From: Callorhinus ursinus
Lineage: Eukaryota; Chordata; Mammalia; Carnivora; Otariidae
Assembly (NCBI RefSeq): GCF_003265705.1
Contig: NW_020313057.1
Span: 6,373,363-6,437,362 of the forward strand
Length of the DNA stretch: 64,000 bases
Reading direction: 5' to 3'
Of this stretch, positions 31,896 to 43,724 are shown one piece after another. The position numbers were made by a program, and so were the translations under genes. Position 1 is the stretch's first letter; the number at the start of each line of letters is the position of its first letter. The notes beneath the pieces are model-generated. The model searched no databases. It had not been told where the DNA came from and worked only from the letters and a program-made list of their open reading frames with translations.

Positions 31896-34800
31896 ATTTT
31901 CTTCCAACTTATATTAGTTAATGGTTTTCATCAATACACCAGTCAGCTTACAAATCAGGCCCAAAAATGAGCTCAGGGAGGGCAGAGAAGCAGAGTGCTA
32001 AATTCTGCACAAATTAGAACATCAGCCCTTGATTTTCAAAAATTGCCCAAAGTTGCCAAAATCTCACTGATTGTTCAGAATGCCTAAGTTCTTCTGCATC
32101 AGTGAGTTATCTATCTAGATAGTGTGCTCTGAATATCCATACACATTTACAATAAGTTACCAGGTATGGACACACCCCCCCCCCAACTGTATGCATATGT
32201 ATTGTGACTCTGTAACTGGAACCAGCATGTTGTCAAGTCAGAGCCCTGGGCCCCTTCGCCACACCCCAACAACACGAGTGAGGCATTTGCTGCAGTATCT
32301 CAGTTTCATGTTTTGATATTAAATATTACAGCTGTCCAACCTGAGTCTTTGTGCATAACCCATTGCCAAGTCCCCGAACAACTGTGGTACAAGTTAAAAA
32401 AGAACAAAAGCTCCTTGAAAGAATGATGACTGACATAAATCTATAAAGGGCCTTTTCCGAGGAAGGACTGAGACCCCATGTCATAAATATGTTCATATTT
32501 TATTCATGCCTATCTGAGGTTCCAGAACACAATCTTTGGCCATATCAATATCTCACACTAAATACTCAGGTGGAATATAAGATTTGAAATTAAGTGCTCT
32601 GGAAGTGCTCCATTCATTAGGACCTCTACTCTCTCTGGACTCAAGGTTTCTATCAGTTTAAGAGAAAGTATTATTTGAAATGCTTTTTTAGTCCAGGCAC
32701 CAAAGGGTTCCCTCTTAACTAGAAAACACTATTTTGATAAATGATATCCCTTCTGCACAAAAAGGTAGTCTCCCTATACTAGATTCATTAGAATAAAGGG
32801 CTCATGCCTGGATTTTATTGAGAAGTAATATTTATGTGTTAATCTTGGACACCATTTTCCTTTGGAATGCACTGGGGAATATTTAAAGGAAGATATTTAA
32901 TTGGACAAATGTGTTGCTTTATCTATAGTCAAGTGTCAGGGTCATTAGAACAAGCACTTGAAAAAGATTGGAAAACACTGCACATTGTGGGAGAAGAGGC
33001 CTAAGGATGACGGCACTTGAAATGTGATTTTTGCTAATGTTGCTGCACTTCATTGCATTCATTTGTCCAATCTTACCATTAACTTGGAATCAACTACAAG
33101 GATTTTTTAGAGGACTGTGTATCACGCACTGGTCCTTTAAAGTTAATTATAATTACAATGTAATATCAAAAGGTTATTATACAAAATGTTCTCTTGGTCA
33201 TTAGAGTTGATTTTGTCTAGGTCACATTGTGCCTGCCTGGAAAGGATTTGGAAGTGTGGCTTATCCTTCCGAGTCAATAAACCCAAAGCATTGAATACTT
33301 GTCCCACAGCTGCTTGTGTTTACTTCCTATGAGATTTCGGCACGCGAGATAAAAAGAAATGACATGGCCAAGGCTTATTTTAAAATATCCCCATCGTTCC
33401 GAATGGTATTTCCAAATGTACCACCCTTCGGAGTTCAATGTAGACAATTACAAGGCGCTGAATTTCCTTAGGCAAATTCTCTTTCTCTTAGATCGAAACC
33501 TCTATCTCCTTCCCAAATTTAAATTACTAGAGACAGGTCTCTTTCTAACCTGGATGGACACACTCAAGAAACTCAGATCTGGTTCGTGGGTGGGGAGGGG
33601 CTTAAGTTCTATTGATATCTGAGAAGAGTCGGTCTTGTGTGTGAACTTAGAGGAACCGCTGTATTCTAGTGGGCTGAGGAGGAAGGGACACCGGTGGGAG
33701 GGATCCGAGAGAAGTTAGGGATTTGCAATCACAGTGAGGCCGAAAAACCCTCATCCTTGAGCCCCTGACCACCTCCACCCCATTCAGTGCTGTGCTTCAT
33801 CCCAGGGAGGGGAAAAGGTGGGAAATTCTCAAGGGGAGGAAGAAAGGACGATGGAGACCGAGGCTTTTCTCCCTTCTGAGAACTGGGGAAGGAGTAAGGC
33901 AACAAAGGCATATATATGGAGGTGCTGAGCAGAAGCCCACCTGGGACCATCCAGCTCTTTGAAGCAAGGAGTGGTGAAATGCCTGAGGGGACTCAAACTC
34001 TATCCTCTATGTTCCTGTTTGCTCCATAATACAGAACCTCCCGGTGCTCATGGGACACCTACACTTTCTGCAGTAGCAACTGGGTCTCCTTCTGCACAGA
34101 TTGCTGCCCACCCACCACAGCAAAGCGGACCCAAGCCCCATGCACACAGTGTTTCCTGAGAGGACACTGAGCCACGTGTACAAATCAGAGACAAAGGCAG
34201 GGAGTGGGTGGGCTGCCTGGGAACAATCGTCTAAACCCAGTTAAGTGAAAAGTAAGTTTCTTAAATGCCTCTTTCAAAGTAAACTTGATAACGGACACTT
34301 ATATTTGGAATTATTAGGGGTTTTATTTTTGTTTTTTTAGCAGGTGGAAGTCAGAATTCCTTTTCCACTTCCAAAACTCCTTGCTTTTTCACTCGGCTCC
34401 ATCCTATTAGCCTCGGTACCTATCCCACCCAAATGGAGCAATGCAATCGTTTTCGCAAACTACTTTCAGCATGTCATTGTCAAATCTCTCAATCATTCCA
34501 GTCAACATCATCATGGAATAGTGCCTTCCTTGTATATCCCTGCCTTGACCTGGTCCGTGCACCACTCTTGAGAATGAGGACTCCATTACCCCGTGACTCT
34601 TGTGTTCCCTCCTACCCCTTTTCCGGATCTATGGTGTTAGCTTTGGGCCCTCAGATCTTTAGGTTTTCCATGGATAGTCTTTAAAAGGCTTATGCAAGTC
34701 CTACAATCATTTGGATAATTGTGTGTGAACGTGAATTTTCATGGTGAGATAGTTTATGGTTTTCATCAGTTTAAGAACTAATGACCTAGTAGTTAATATT

Positions 34801-35491
34801 TTAGGACCCCTTGTCTTCTACATTAGCATGTTTGGGAACTGTCCTGTCTGTACCAAGTCCAGGGGCAGAGGCTCCAGCTACTTCCACTGTACTGCCTGGG
34901 GGCGGTTCTCCAGATGTCCAAGCAGGGACAAGCACCCAGCTCACCCTCCGAAAGCTCTTCTGCCTGAAAGACTTTACGGCAGGAGACAGATGGAGTGGCC
35001 CCAGTGTTCTGAGAATTAAAGGTTGAGGGAATTCCTAAAAGAACTGAGTTCATACCCTATATTCTTCCAGTAAAAGTTCTCCAGTTCTTATTAAGCAAAG
35101 CCGCGTCTCTCTTCTCTTCTTGCCTGGTGACCCTTGATCCTCATCATTTCATTGGGAATCTGCAGCGTCTTTGTTTGGATCAGTCTTGCATTGCTGTCCC
35201 CCAACCAGAGGAGGCAAAATCCTATCCCATTTCCCCCAGGTTTTTGTTTTCCCCTCTGGTTGGCCACTTTTGGTCTTCTCTGCTTCCAGACATTTCCTCT
35301 AGCTCAGCTCCTTCCAACCGAGACCTCTGATAGGATGATACCGTGAGCACTGTCTTATCTTCCAGGGAAGCTTCAGTCAGTTAAATAACATTGAACAAAA
35401 CTAGGAATTCCAGCCACCTATGTTTGCTTACGAGGGTCTGGGTTTTATGGAGGAATAAGGGCCTATTCATCTCTAAAAATACAATCCTTTA
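31896..35491. other. 3.6 kb stretch without recognised repeats
   Basis: This is the longest stretch in the window where I recognise no interspersed repeat. A C run is at about 32175-32184. Three NK2-type words are at 32929 (TCAAGTG), 32955 and 33014 (CACTTGA), and an AT cluster TTAATTATAATTAC is at 33143-33156. GC rises in 33700-34200. Open frames are short and unrecognised. Confidence 0.5.
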
Positions 35492-36290
35492 AACTTCTCA
35501 TGCACTGTTGGTGGGATTGTAAATTGGTGCAGCCACTATGTAAAACAGTATGGAGGTTCCCCAAAAAATTAAAAATAGAACTATCCTATGATCCAGCAAT
35601 TTAACTTCTGGGAATATATCTGAAAGAAATGAAAAGATTATGCCAAAGAAATATCGACACCCCCACGTTCACTGCAGCATTAATCATGATAGCCAAGACA
35701 TGGGAATGAGCTAAGTGTCCACTCAGACAAATGGATAAAGAGGTTGTAGCATATATATATGCAGTGGAATATTATTTAGCCATAAAAAATAAGGAAATCC
35801 TGCCATTTGTGACAATATGGATGGACCTTTAGGGCATTATGCTAAGTGATATTAGTCAGACAAAAAAGACAAATACTCTATCATCTCACTTATATGAGGA
35901 ATTCAATAGCAACAACAACAACCAAACTCATAGAAAAAGAGATAAGATTTGAGGTTACCAGACGTGGGGGAATTGGAGGAAGGTGATCAAAAGGTACAAA
36001 CTTTTAGTTGTAAGATCAATAAGTCCTGGGGATGTAATGTACAACATAATGACTAGAGCTAACACTGCTATATTGCTATATTTAAAAATTGTTTAGAGGG
36101 TAGATCCTGAGTGTTCTCAACACAAGGAAAAAAACAGTTTCTCTTTCTACATCTATGAGATGGCAGATGTTCACCAAACTTGCTGTGGAAATCATTTCAC
36201 AATATATGTAAGTCAAGTCATGATGCTACACACCTTAAGCTTACACAGTGCTGTATGTCAATTATATCTCGATAGAACTAGGGGAAAAAT
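35492..36290 (+). repeat. L1 LINE, ORF2 C-terminal end and 3' UTR
   Basis: 'ATGCACTGTTGGTGGGATTG', 'ACTATCCTATGATCCAGCAA', 'CACTGCAGCATTAATCATGA', 'GTGGAATATTATTTAGCCAT', 'ATGGATGGACCTTTAGGGCA' and 'TGTCAATTATATCTCGATAG' follow the L1 3' order. It is 5'-truncated and the frame is broken. It is better kept than the L1 at 1-1600, so of intermediate age. Confidence 0.88.
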
Positions 36291-36589
36291 GAAACCTTTT
36301 GCCTAAAAGTAATTAGATTAAAGTTAGGCTTACTTTTCACATTATGTAATCTCATGGCTGGGCATAGGTAGGCTTAAAGTTCAACGCACGGTATCTGTCC
36401 AATGAGTACCCATAAGGCTAGATTCTCATTTGTATCTCAAACTCCCCTAAAAAAATTCATTATTTTTCTTTCTAAATAAGTTGTTCCTCCTATCCTAACT
36501 GTGTCAGTTAGAAGCAAACAGTTCACCCAGTAACCTGAGCTAGAAAATCTGGAGATTTCTCTTGAGTTTTTCTTCCTAGAGTTCTATAT
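36291..36589. other. Unique DNA
   Basis: Nothing is recognised. Confidence 0.4.
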
Positions 36590-36740
36590 GCAATCAATTT
36601 CCTTCATCCTCCAATGTTAACCCCCAAATATTTCTCAAACCTTTCTTCTCTGCCTCAGACACTAGTGCTTTTATTTCAGGCTTTTATCATCTCTCACCTG
36701 AACTTCTGTATCTGGGTCCCAACTGCTCCCTCAGATCCAT

Positions 36741-37020
36741 AATAATAATAAAGTAATAATGGCTAATACTTAATGGGTGCTTATCACCAGCTCTAGACTA
36801 TTTTGAAGTGCTTTATATGCTTTATCTCATGTTAATCCTGGTTATAACCTTATGGGCTAGGCATTTTGTGTTATCTCCACTTGACAGATGGGAAGACTGA
36901 GGATTCTAGAGGTCAAGGAACTTGCTCAAAGAAAGCTACTTAGAATGTGGTATGGTCAAGATGCACATCAAGTCTGCCTGTCTTTAGAGAGTGAGTTTTT
37001 ATCACCAAGTCTATAATTTC
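36741..37020 (-). repeat. MIR SINE inside the L2
   Basis: 'AATGGCTAATACTTAATGGG', 'TTATATGCTTTATCTCATGT', 'TTATGGGCTAGGCATTTTGT' and 'GATGGGAAGACTGAGGATTC' are reverse-complement MIR. L2 text resumes after it. Confidence 0.75.
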
Positions 37021-37141
37021 TCTGAACTAATAGTTGCCTGGGTAGTTCTTTTAAAAACATAAACTTCCTGTGTTTAAGTGCCCTAAATGGTCTCCCATTT
37101 CTTTAGCACATTACTCAAGGCCCTCTATCATCTTTACGTCC

Positions 37142-37601
37142 TGTGGCAGATCGTTAAGAGTACCAGCCTGCAACATATCACACTTCCCTGTATCCGTGCC
37201 CTTGATGGTCCTCTCCCACACAGACTGTGGGCTTGACCAGTGTGACATCAGCAAGTATGACGCTAGTGAAGTCTTGAAAAATACTCTCACATGGTGCTTG
37301 CCTTCTGAGAATCTCCTGGCTCTCTGGGAATCCTTTGGCCTCCATAGAAAGAATCCAAAGCAAACTTCCTCCAGGATGAGAGACCACATGGAGTTATCTC
37401 AGTCATCTTATGTGAAATGTCAGATGTGTAAGCAAGGACGTCCTAAAACATCCATCTCTGGCCAAGCTGAAAACCGAACCAGAAAAACTGCCCAGATGAC
37501 CCACAGGGTCATGAATAAATAAAATGGTGGTTATTTTAAGCCAGTTTTTGGGGTGGTTTGTTTGGGGGTGGTTTGTTACTTGGCAAAAGCTAGCTGACAC
37601 A
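37142..37601 (+). mobile_element. MaLR-type solo LTR inside the L2
   Basis: 'GACTGTGGGCTTGACCAGTG', 'TGACATCAGCAAGTATGACG' and the end 'GTTATTTTAAGCCAGTTTTT' plus 'GGGGTGGTTTGTTACTTGGC' are typical of an old MaLR/ERVL-type LTR. The subfamily is uncertain. A 150-codon open frame (37070-37522) crosses the L2-LTR junction and so cannot be an ancestral gene. Confidence 0.65.
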
Positions 37602-38050
37602 CCTGTCTAATCTTCCACTTTCATCTCTCACCACTTCTTGCCTGCCATTCATTACCCAACAATGGCATTCTGTTTATTGGCCTGTGATTCTTCCCTCTTT
37701 GCCTTTGCTCTTGTTGAGCACTCGACTGGGAATGCATTTCCTCACAGCCTGGTTAACTTTTATTCATTCTTTACTACTTAGTTTAGATTTTATCTCCTTG
37801 TACCTTCCTTGACACTTCTCACCCTTTCTTGTGGTCCTTCAGGCAGGATTAGGTAGGTACCTCTTCCAACCATTTTCAAAAATCCCTATCATCACACTTC
37901 CAAATAATTTTATAATGGCCTATTTATGGGTCTATTTCCAGGCTAGATGTTGGGGTTTTTGAAGACATAGTCTTGCTTTGTTCTCTCTTCTCCATCCCCT
38001 CAACATCTAGCAGAGTGGCTGACATTTAGTAACAGCTGATAAAACCTGTT

Positions 38051-38071
38051 GAATGAATGAATGAATGAATG
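38051..38071. repeat. (GAAT)5 at the L2 terminus
   Basis: Five GAAT units form the normal 3' end of L2 elements. Confidence 0.85.
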
Positions 38072-38078
38072 ACAGAAG

Positions 38079-39174
38079 GAATAAAGGAAGTCAGGAGGGA
38101 GTCTGTAGCTAGCTGGGGAAAGGCCCCACATCAAAGGCACTGTTTGTGTTGACACTCTGTAATTCAACCTTTATAAAGCTTCATCCTATCTCAATAAAGC
38201 ACGAACGTGGCAAGAGAACCCAGATGAACTTTAGGCAAAGAGGGTTGTAAGGAGCCAGGAGAACAGACATCTCAGAGATTTCAATCATGCATTTTGGATG
38301 ATGGTGTAAAAGAGTGGGAAGTAGCTTAAAGGAAACACACAGAAAGTAGGCCTGACGTAGATTATTGAGCTTGTTCAAGTGTTCAAAATGGAAATCCGAA
38401 TCTGTTTTCCAATAGGTTTCCTGTAACTGGATAGAAAAGAGCTTTTTTTTCCCCTTTCTTTTCTCTGTCCCAAACCGCCTAGTGCCATCATAAAACTCAC
38501 CCTGAGACAGAGTTGATAAACTGACAGTATCAGATGTCAGCCAGGATTTCATCTCCATCCCAAGGCTCTTGGGAACAGCATTTGAACAGATTGTTCCTGC
38601 CAGAGTATCTCATTATTTTAAGCAAATTGAATTTCTCATTGACTATGTTGAAAGGTTGTACGCTAGTTATAATTACCGGTTTTACTTAATTTCCTTTTAT
38701 AAATAGGTCGGTACTCTGTACTTGAAAGTAGTATGTTGATTACTGATTTTTTTTTTCCTTTTGGCCTCAGGGACTGTTTAGAGCAGAAACTGCTGACTGA
38801 GCGAATTTAATGAAACAAGTACAGGTCCAATTACAAGAGGGAGTATGTGTGGGAGCACACACAGGCACACAGGTAACAAACACACACTAAGCCAAAATCC
38901 TAAGGGTGACAATGAGCGCAGAAGAGGCTTTGTGTTCTAATGGGGGCTTAGACACTTTGGAACTGCTGGTGAAGAAAGCTGCCCAGACAGGGGCAGCTGG
39001 GAGGCTGGAAAATGCACCCCTTTGCAGCATTCTCTTCTCTACTTGAATTGCCCTTGATTTCTACTCATGGCATCCCTGTGTCCTGATCAAAGTCAGCTTC
39101 CTAAAAAAGCGAAAACATGTTGTCTGTGAAGGGGATGATCAAATTGTCAATTCATTAAAAATGCCCTTTTTTCC
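38079..39174. other. 1.1 kb unique DNA
   Basis: No repeat or gene is recognised. A 125-codon minus-strand frame (38181-38558) matches no family I know. T runs lie near 38443 and 38749. Confidence 0.4.
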
Positions 39175-39316
39175 TAATTATAAAAGTGATGCATTTTTTT
39201 GGGGGGGTGGGGGAAGCACACTCAGAAAATGAAATCTAAGGGAGAAAAATAATAAAAATTACCTATAATCTTACCACCTAGAGATAATCACTCAGAATTT
39301 TACATGTTTTCTTTAA

Positions 39317-39360
<44 letters not shown>

Positions 39361-39690
39361 GTTTGTAAGTACTCATGCACAACTTTGTATCTTGTTTTTC
39401 ACGAATATTAATATATTGGAAGCATATCCCCATGTTCTATGCCTTTGTAAATGTAACTTTTAACGATTACATATTATTCCACAGTGGAATAGCGGGTAGA
39501 CTGTGGTATCTTTAACCATTCCATTATTATTATGAAATGTTTCATTTCATTTATTTATCACTTCTGATATTATAAGTAGCACACTATTGAACATTCCCAT
39601 ACTTAACCATTGTACGTATCTTTTACTATTTTCTTTGGGTAAGCTCAAGAAATAAGATTTATGCATTAGGGGGTTTGAGCTGTTGTCTGT
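39175..39690 (+). repeat. L1M-type LINE fragment (orientation uncertain)
   Basis: 'AATTATAAAAGTGATGCATT', 'CCTATAATCTTACCACCTAG', 'GAAGCATATCCCCATGTTCT', 'CATATTATTCCACAGTGGAA' and 'AAGCTCAAGAAATAAGATTT' follow a familiar old LINE 3' layout. The strand given is the reading direction of these phrases. Confidence 0.55.
39320..39357. repeat. (AT)19 microsatellite
   Basis: A pure AT dinucleotide run replaces the shorter AT block normal for this LINE segment. Likely polymorphic. Confidence 0.95.
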
Positions 39691-39692
39691 CT

Positions 39693-39949
39693 TTTTATTT
39701 ATTTATCTATTATTTATTTATTTATTATTATTTATTTATTTACGAGAGAGAGAGAGAGAGAGAGCATGCACACACGTACAGGGAGTGGAGAGGCAGAGGG
39801 AGAGGGATAGAGAGAATCCTCAAGCGGACTCGCCGCTAAGTGTGGAGCCCGATGCTGGGCTTGATCTCACGACCCTGAGATCATGACCTGAGCCAAAATC
39901 ATGAGTCGGATGCTTAACTGCTTAACTGACTGAGCCACCTGGGCACCCC
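39693..39949 (-). mobile_element. Carnivore SINE with expanded tail and internal duplication
   Basis: A long TTTAT-type tail (about 39693-39743), (GA)n at about 39744-39763, the body CCCTGAGATCATGACC, and the head GAGCCACCTGGGCACCCC make up the copy. The word CTTAACTG is duplicated in tandem at about 39913-39928, which makes it longer than its relatives. Confidence 0.92.
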
Positions 39950-41054
39950 TGAACTTGTCCATGTCTTAAAACAAATGATAAGGTTGCTTTTTTAGCAATG
40001 TTGGTCTATTTCATTGTTTTAATTTGCATTTCTTTTCTCTTAGTAGGGACAATTTTATTTGTCTACTGTAGCAATTTAACTTACGCATTTTCCTCTGCAA
40101 GGGAATAGGGTTTGAAGGAATGGGACACAGACAAGCAAGAAAAGAAAAGAAAGAAATGTCCGGAGCCTAGATGCAGCTGCATGAAAGAATTAGCTGAGGA
40201 ATCTATGAAGATTTTGACTTACCTGCTTATAGAGAGGCCAGGTATTGGTACTTTCTAACAGCTTTGCAGGGAGATCTAATACGGAGCTAGGGGTGAGACA
40301 GAGCTTCGCCAGCAAGAGCAGACCTGTGTGGGTGGCCTGGGTGGGTTCCTAAGAGAGGGTAATGGTGGGGAATGAAGGCATGGGACTTCTGCAGGGCTGC
40401 TGGTGGTAACAGTGCAGGAAGTTGCCAAACAAGAATCCAAGATAAAATAGCCTACCGCAATTTTGCCTTTCCTTATACCACTGATTCTTGATTTGGGGCT
40501 GATAAAGCTGCCTCTTATTATTTAACTTACTCTCCACTTGGACCTGATAATTCAGTTTGTGAATTGTTTTGGTTCCTGGGTTTTCTTGCTCCAGGGTGAG
40601 TTTAGACACTTCCTTGCTCATAAACACCTCTATGAAATGTTACAAGTAATGGCTAGCATGAGGGTTGGAGATTATCTGTGGATTCCACGTAACCAATTTT
40701 TCCTCAACTCCTGTTGCCACAAAAAATAACAAATTAACTTTCAGAAACTTTTCCTCCACGTTCCCCTATCCCAAACAGAGACAGGTTATAGAAAGGGGTG
40801 TGTGTGTCCCTGGTGTGTCCCATTTTGGGTCAAAGTGATTTGATGGTCCCGGAGGACTACCAACGTCCAGTAAAGCAGCCTCTGCGGGGTGGGGAATGCT
40901 TCCCAGGCTGCCCATGAACATAGTACACCCGCTACCTCTGACTTCCTGGAAGCTGCCCTGCCAGAGGTGGGCCGCCTCAAACCTAGCACTTTGAAGATCC
41001 TAAGAACACTGCTCCTAGTGTCTGTGGGACTCTAGAACTTCATCCAGTGTTTTA
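39950..41054. other. 1.1 kb unique DNA
   Basis: No repeat or gene is recognised. Confidence 0.4.
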
Positions 41055-41220
41055 GAAGTAGCAGGATGCACAAAAAAGAATATAAACTCTGAGTTAGGAA
41101 AAGCTGGTTTGTAGTCCTGTCTTCTGCCACCAATAGGCTAAATGGCTTTTGAGGAGTCACTGCATTTCTCTGGGTCTTATGATTTTCTCCCATGAGCAAT
41201 GAAGACAGTGACTCCTGTCC
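41055..41220 (+). repeat. MIR SINE fragment
   Basis: 'AATATAAACTCTGAGTTAGG', 'GTTTGTAGTCCTGTCTTCTG', 'AAATGGCTTTTGAGGAGTCA' and 'CTGCATTTCTCTGGGTCTTA' follow the MIR 5' and middle parts. Confidence 0.65.
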
Positions 41221-42543
41221 TCTGGTGTGGTGGAAAGGACGCATTCCGAGCCTCTGTTGGGCCAGGCACTGGGCACTAGTTCATGGCCTGGAGTGGTCAC
41301 TGGGCCTCAAGGAGCCTTACCTTCATATTCTATTAAATGGGGGCTAACAGCTCCACCCACACCCACCAAGCACAAATTGTGGAAAGGTGTAGGGATTCAG
41401 GAAGTTACTATGTGTAGAAGCGCTAAGGCAGTGTGAATTAAGGAATGCTATGGCACCAGAGAGAATAAACTGGAATGTCAATGTAAATTGGCACTTCTGC
41501 TAATATTGGCATCCACGCCAGAATGAGGTGGGGGGATGTGCTTCAGCATCAGGGGAGCACGGCCCAGAATACCTTGATGACAGCCAGAGGGGGTCATGGT
41601 TCCATCAATGGGCTTTGAGGTAAGATTGCTCTCCTTTTAAACTCATGAACTCTTGATAAAAATATGTCTCATGTGCTTCTTCAACACCATTTGAAATGTC
41701 AAAATACAGTTACTACCAAGACCAAACTGAAATCATCTACAACCCCTCAAGGAGCTGCCCCTTGTTACCCCACCTTCCGCACTGCTATATTGAGCATCAC
41801 GGCTCCAAGATAAACCCAAGGATGACAGCAACAGTTCCCCTCAATGCTCTTGGGTATCCCAGGATGATGTGCTGGTGCATCGGGACCAACCTTGCAATCC
41901 CAGAAAGCCAGAGCTTTGAGGCTCATTTGAGGTTTGGAGTAGTAAATGACAAGGTACAGGGTCCCCACGCCTGCCGGGTAGTTAAGGACAAGATTGGAGT
42001 CAGGATCATTTGTCTCACTGACCTGCTCTTTCCTTTTGGTGAAAAGCTTTCAAGGTTGAAACAATATCTCCCCTGTGGCTCAAAGTTCCTATAACAATCC
42101 TTAGGAGACTCCAGGGGGTCTCCAGCCTCCCCTGGATTTGGAGGAATGAATGAGTTGCGGGGGCGACCACCAGCCCATGAAGAGACTGCCAGTTGTAAAA
42201 CATGCACAATTTCAGGTGAAACCATTTCTATGCTTTTTTCACACGTAATCTGTGAGAAAGGGGCCACGTCTTTATTTTAGACAGTTAACATTTTATGTCA
42301 GGTAAAATATGAGAACGTAATCTACACTGTTCTTTCCTATTCTTCCTCCTCAGGAGGTGGGTGGGGGCCAGTTCAGGTGTGCTTGGGTTGGGACATCTTG
42401 TAAACTGTCTCAGGCCTGCAAATATCTATTTATAAGCTGCCCTAGGATCTTCCCCAGCAAGCCCAGAAAGCCAGAAGCTAGTTTTCCATATCAGCTAAGC
42501 CCTTATTTCTTCTCTTGAATTTAGCTAAGTTGGGTTCTGCCGT
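41221..42543. other. 1.3 kb unique DNA
   Basis: No repeat is recognised. A 132-codon plus-strand frame (41696-42094) overlaps 67- and 114-codon minus-strand frames. None resembles a known family, and open frames on both strands suggest low stop density rather than a gene. Confidence 0.45.
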
Positions 42544-42556
42544 AGAAAAATGTAGA

Positions 42557-42766
42557 AGGGGGGGTGCCTGGGTGGCTCAGTTCATTGGGTGACTGCCTTC
42601 GGCTCAGGTCATGATCCTGGAGTCCTGGGATGGAGTCCTGCATCGGGCTCCCTGCTCAGCAGGGAGTCTGCTTCTCCCTCTGACCCTCTTCCCTCTCGTG
42701 CTCTCTATCTCTCATTCTCTCTCTCTCAAATAAATAAATAAAATCTTTAAAAAAAAGAAAAGAAAA
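42557..42766 (+). mobile_element. Carnivore SINE (SINEC type)
   Basis: The head has GTGCCTGGGTGGCTCAG and the body TCATGATCCTGGAGTCCTGG. The CT block ends CAAATAAATAAATAAAAT, and A-rich GAAAAG units follow. A perfect 13-bp target duplication AGAAAAATGTAGA lies at 42544-42556 and 42767-42779. Confidence 0.95.
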
Positions 42767-42779
42767 AGAAAAATGTAGA

Positions 42780-43384
42780 GGGGAAAAAGGAACAAAAAAG
42801 AACAAGGAAAGAATTGAGCTGGAAATCTCAGCAGGGCAACACTGGCACTAAACCGTATAGTCCTGATGCTTTAAGCTCCTTGGAACTTAACTTGGAAAAA
42901 GACAAGAAAATACATCCCTAGACTTGACTTACTTTTTTGCTTGTTTTTATTTTATTTTTCAATCTACAAAATGATCTATTTTGCACACGAGTCAAAGTAA
43001 TGTGGAAGGTTTTCTGAACCTTTAGTTGAGTAGCAAGGACTCACCGTCCACCATCCGCGTGAATTTACTTGTTTGGCAAGGGTTCCATGGGCCCCACTTA
43101 ATTGTACTAAGAGGAATCCCAAATTCAAACACTTTTCAGGTTAGGCAGGGACACACATAACTGAAATGAGTGAAGGAAGTTGGTTATAAGACAATAGGAT
43201 GGTGAGGCCAGAGCAATGGGAATGAGTATGTCTTACCTACATGTGTCACACCGAATTTTTAATCCATCCCATGCAGGCCACACAAAACATGCACTTTGTC
43301 CAAAGTGGGACCTGTTGCCTTCTCATTCTGCTCAGTGATGTGAACTCCCTTTCCTTCCCCTTTCCCTTCCTCCCTCTAAGCAGC
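42780..43384. other. Unique DNA
   Basis: Nothing is recognised. Confidence 0.4.
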
Positions 43385-43560
43385 AGCATGACAAAGCGGT
43401 TAGGAACATGGATGCTAGAACTCCAGTGATTAACTGTATAACTCTGGGCTCGTGATTTCACCTCTTTGTGCCACAGTTTCATTCATCTGTAAAAGGATGA
43501 GAAGAATAAACAAGGCTATCATGTGCTTAGATCACTGCCAGGTACACATAAAAACATTAC
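43385..43560 (+). repeat. MIR SINE
   Basis: 'CATGGATGCTAGAACTCCAG', 'TTAACTGTATAACTCTGGGC', 'CACCTCTTTGTGCCACAGTT', 'ATCTGTAAAAGGATGAG' and 'CACTGCCAGGTACACATAAA' follow MIR in order. Confidence 0.78.
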
Positions 43561-43574
43561 ATATCTGTTTTCTT

Positions 43575-43690
43575 TTATTATTCATTCATTATCCATTTGT
43601 CATTATTCAAGCACCTCTCATGTTCCAGGTGTTGTACTGGCCTGACTGGGAGCTATGTCGGTGGATCAGATAGGAATATTTTGCTTGATG
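43575..43690 (+). repeat. Old interspersed repeat fragment (family uncertain)
   Basis: 'TTCATTATCCATTTGTCATT' and 'ATGTTCCAGGTGTTGTACTG' resemble the ancient 'TTCATTCAACAAATATTTAT ... GTGCCAGGCACTG' block seen also near 13190. Confidence 0.45.
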
Positions 43691-43724
43691 GAAGCAGGGG
43701 AATGAAAAGTTAATATTGTTTTGC

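Larger units (their letters stand above)
36590..38078 (+). repeat. L2 LINE 3' region, interrupted by a MIR and an LTR
   Basis: L2 phrases appear in order on both sides of two younger inserts: 'CATCTCTCACCTGAACTTCT' (about 36690), 'AATGGTCTCCCATTTCTTTA' (about 37086), 'TTTGCTCTTGTTGAGCACTC' (about 37703), and the terminal GTTGAATGAATGAATGAATG (38049-38068). The L2 is dead. Removing the MIR and the LTR would leave a continuous L2 layout. Confidence 0.7.

Noticed and set aside
37070..37522. 150-codon open frame, the longest in the window
   Set aside because: It crosses the border between L2 and LTR sequence, so it cannot be an inherited gene. The residues resemble no family.
41696..42094. 132-codon plus-strand frame in unique DNA
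   Set aside because: Open frames of 67 and 114 codons overlap it on the other strand, and no protein family is recognised. A conservation test would be needed to revive it.
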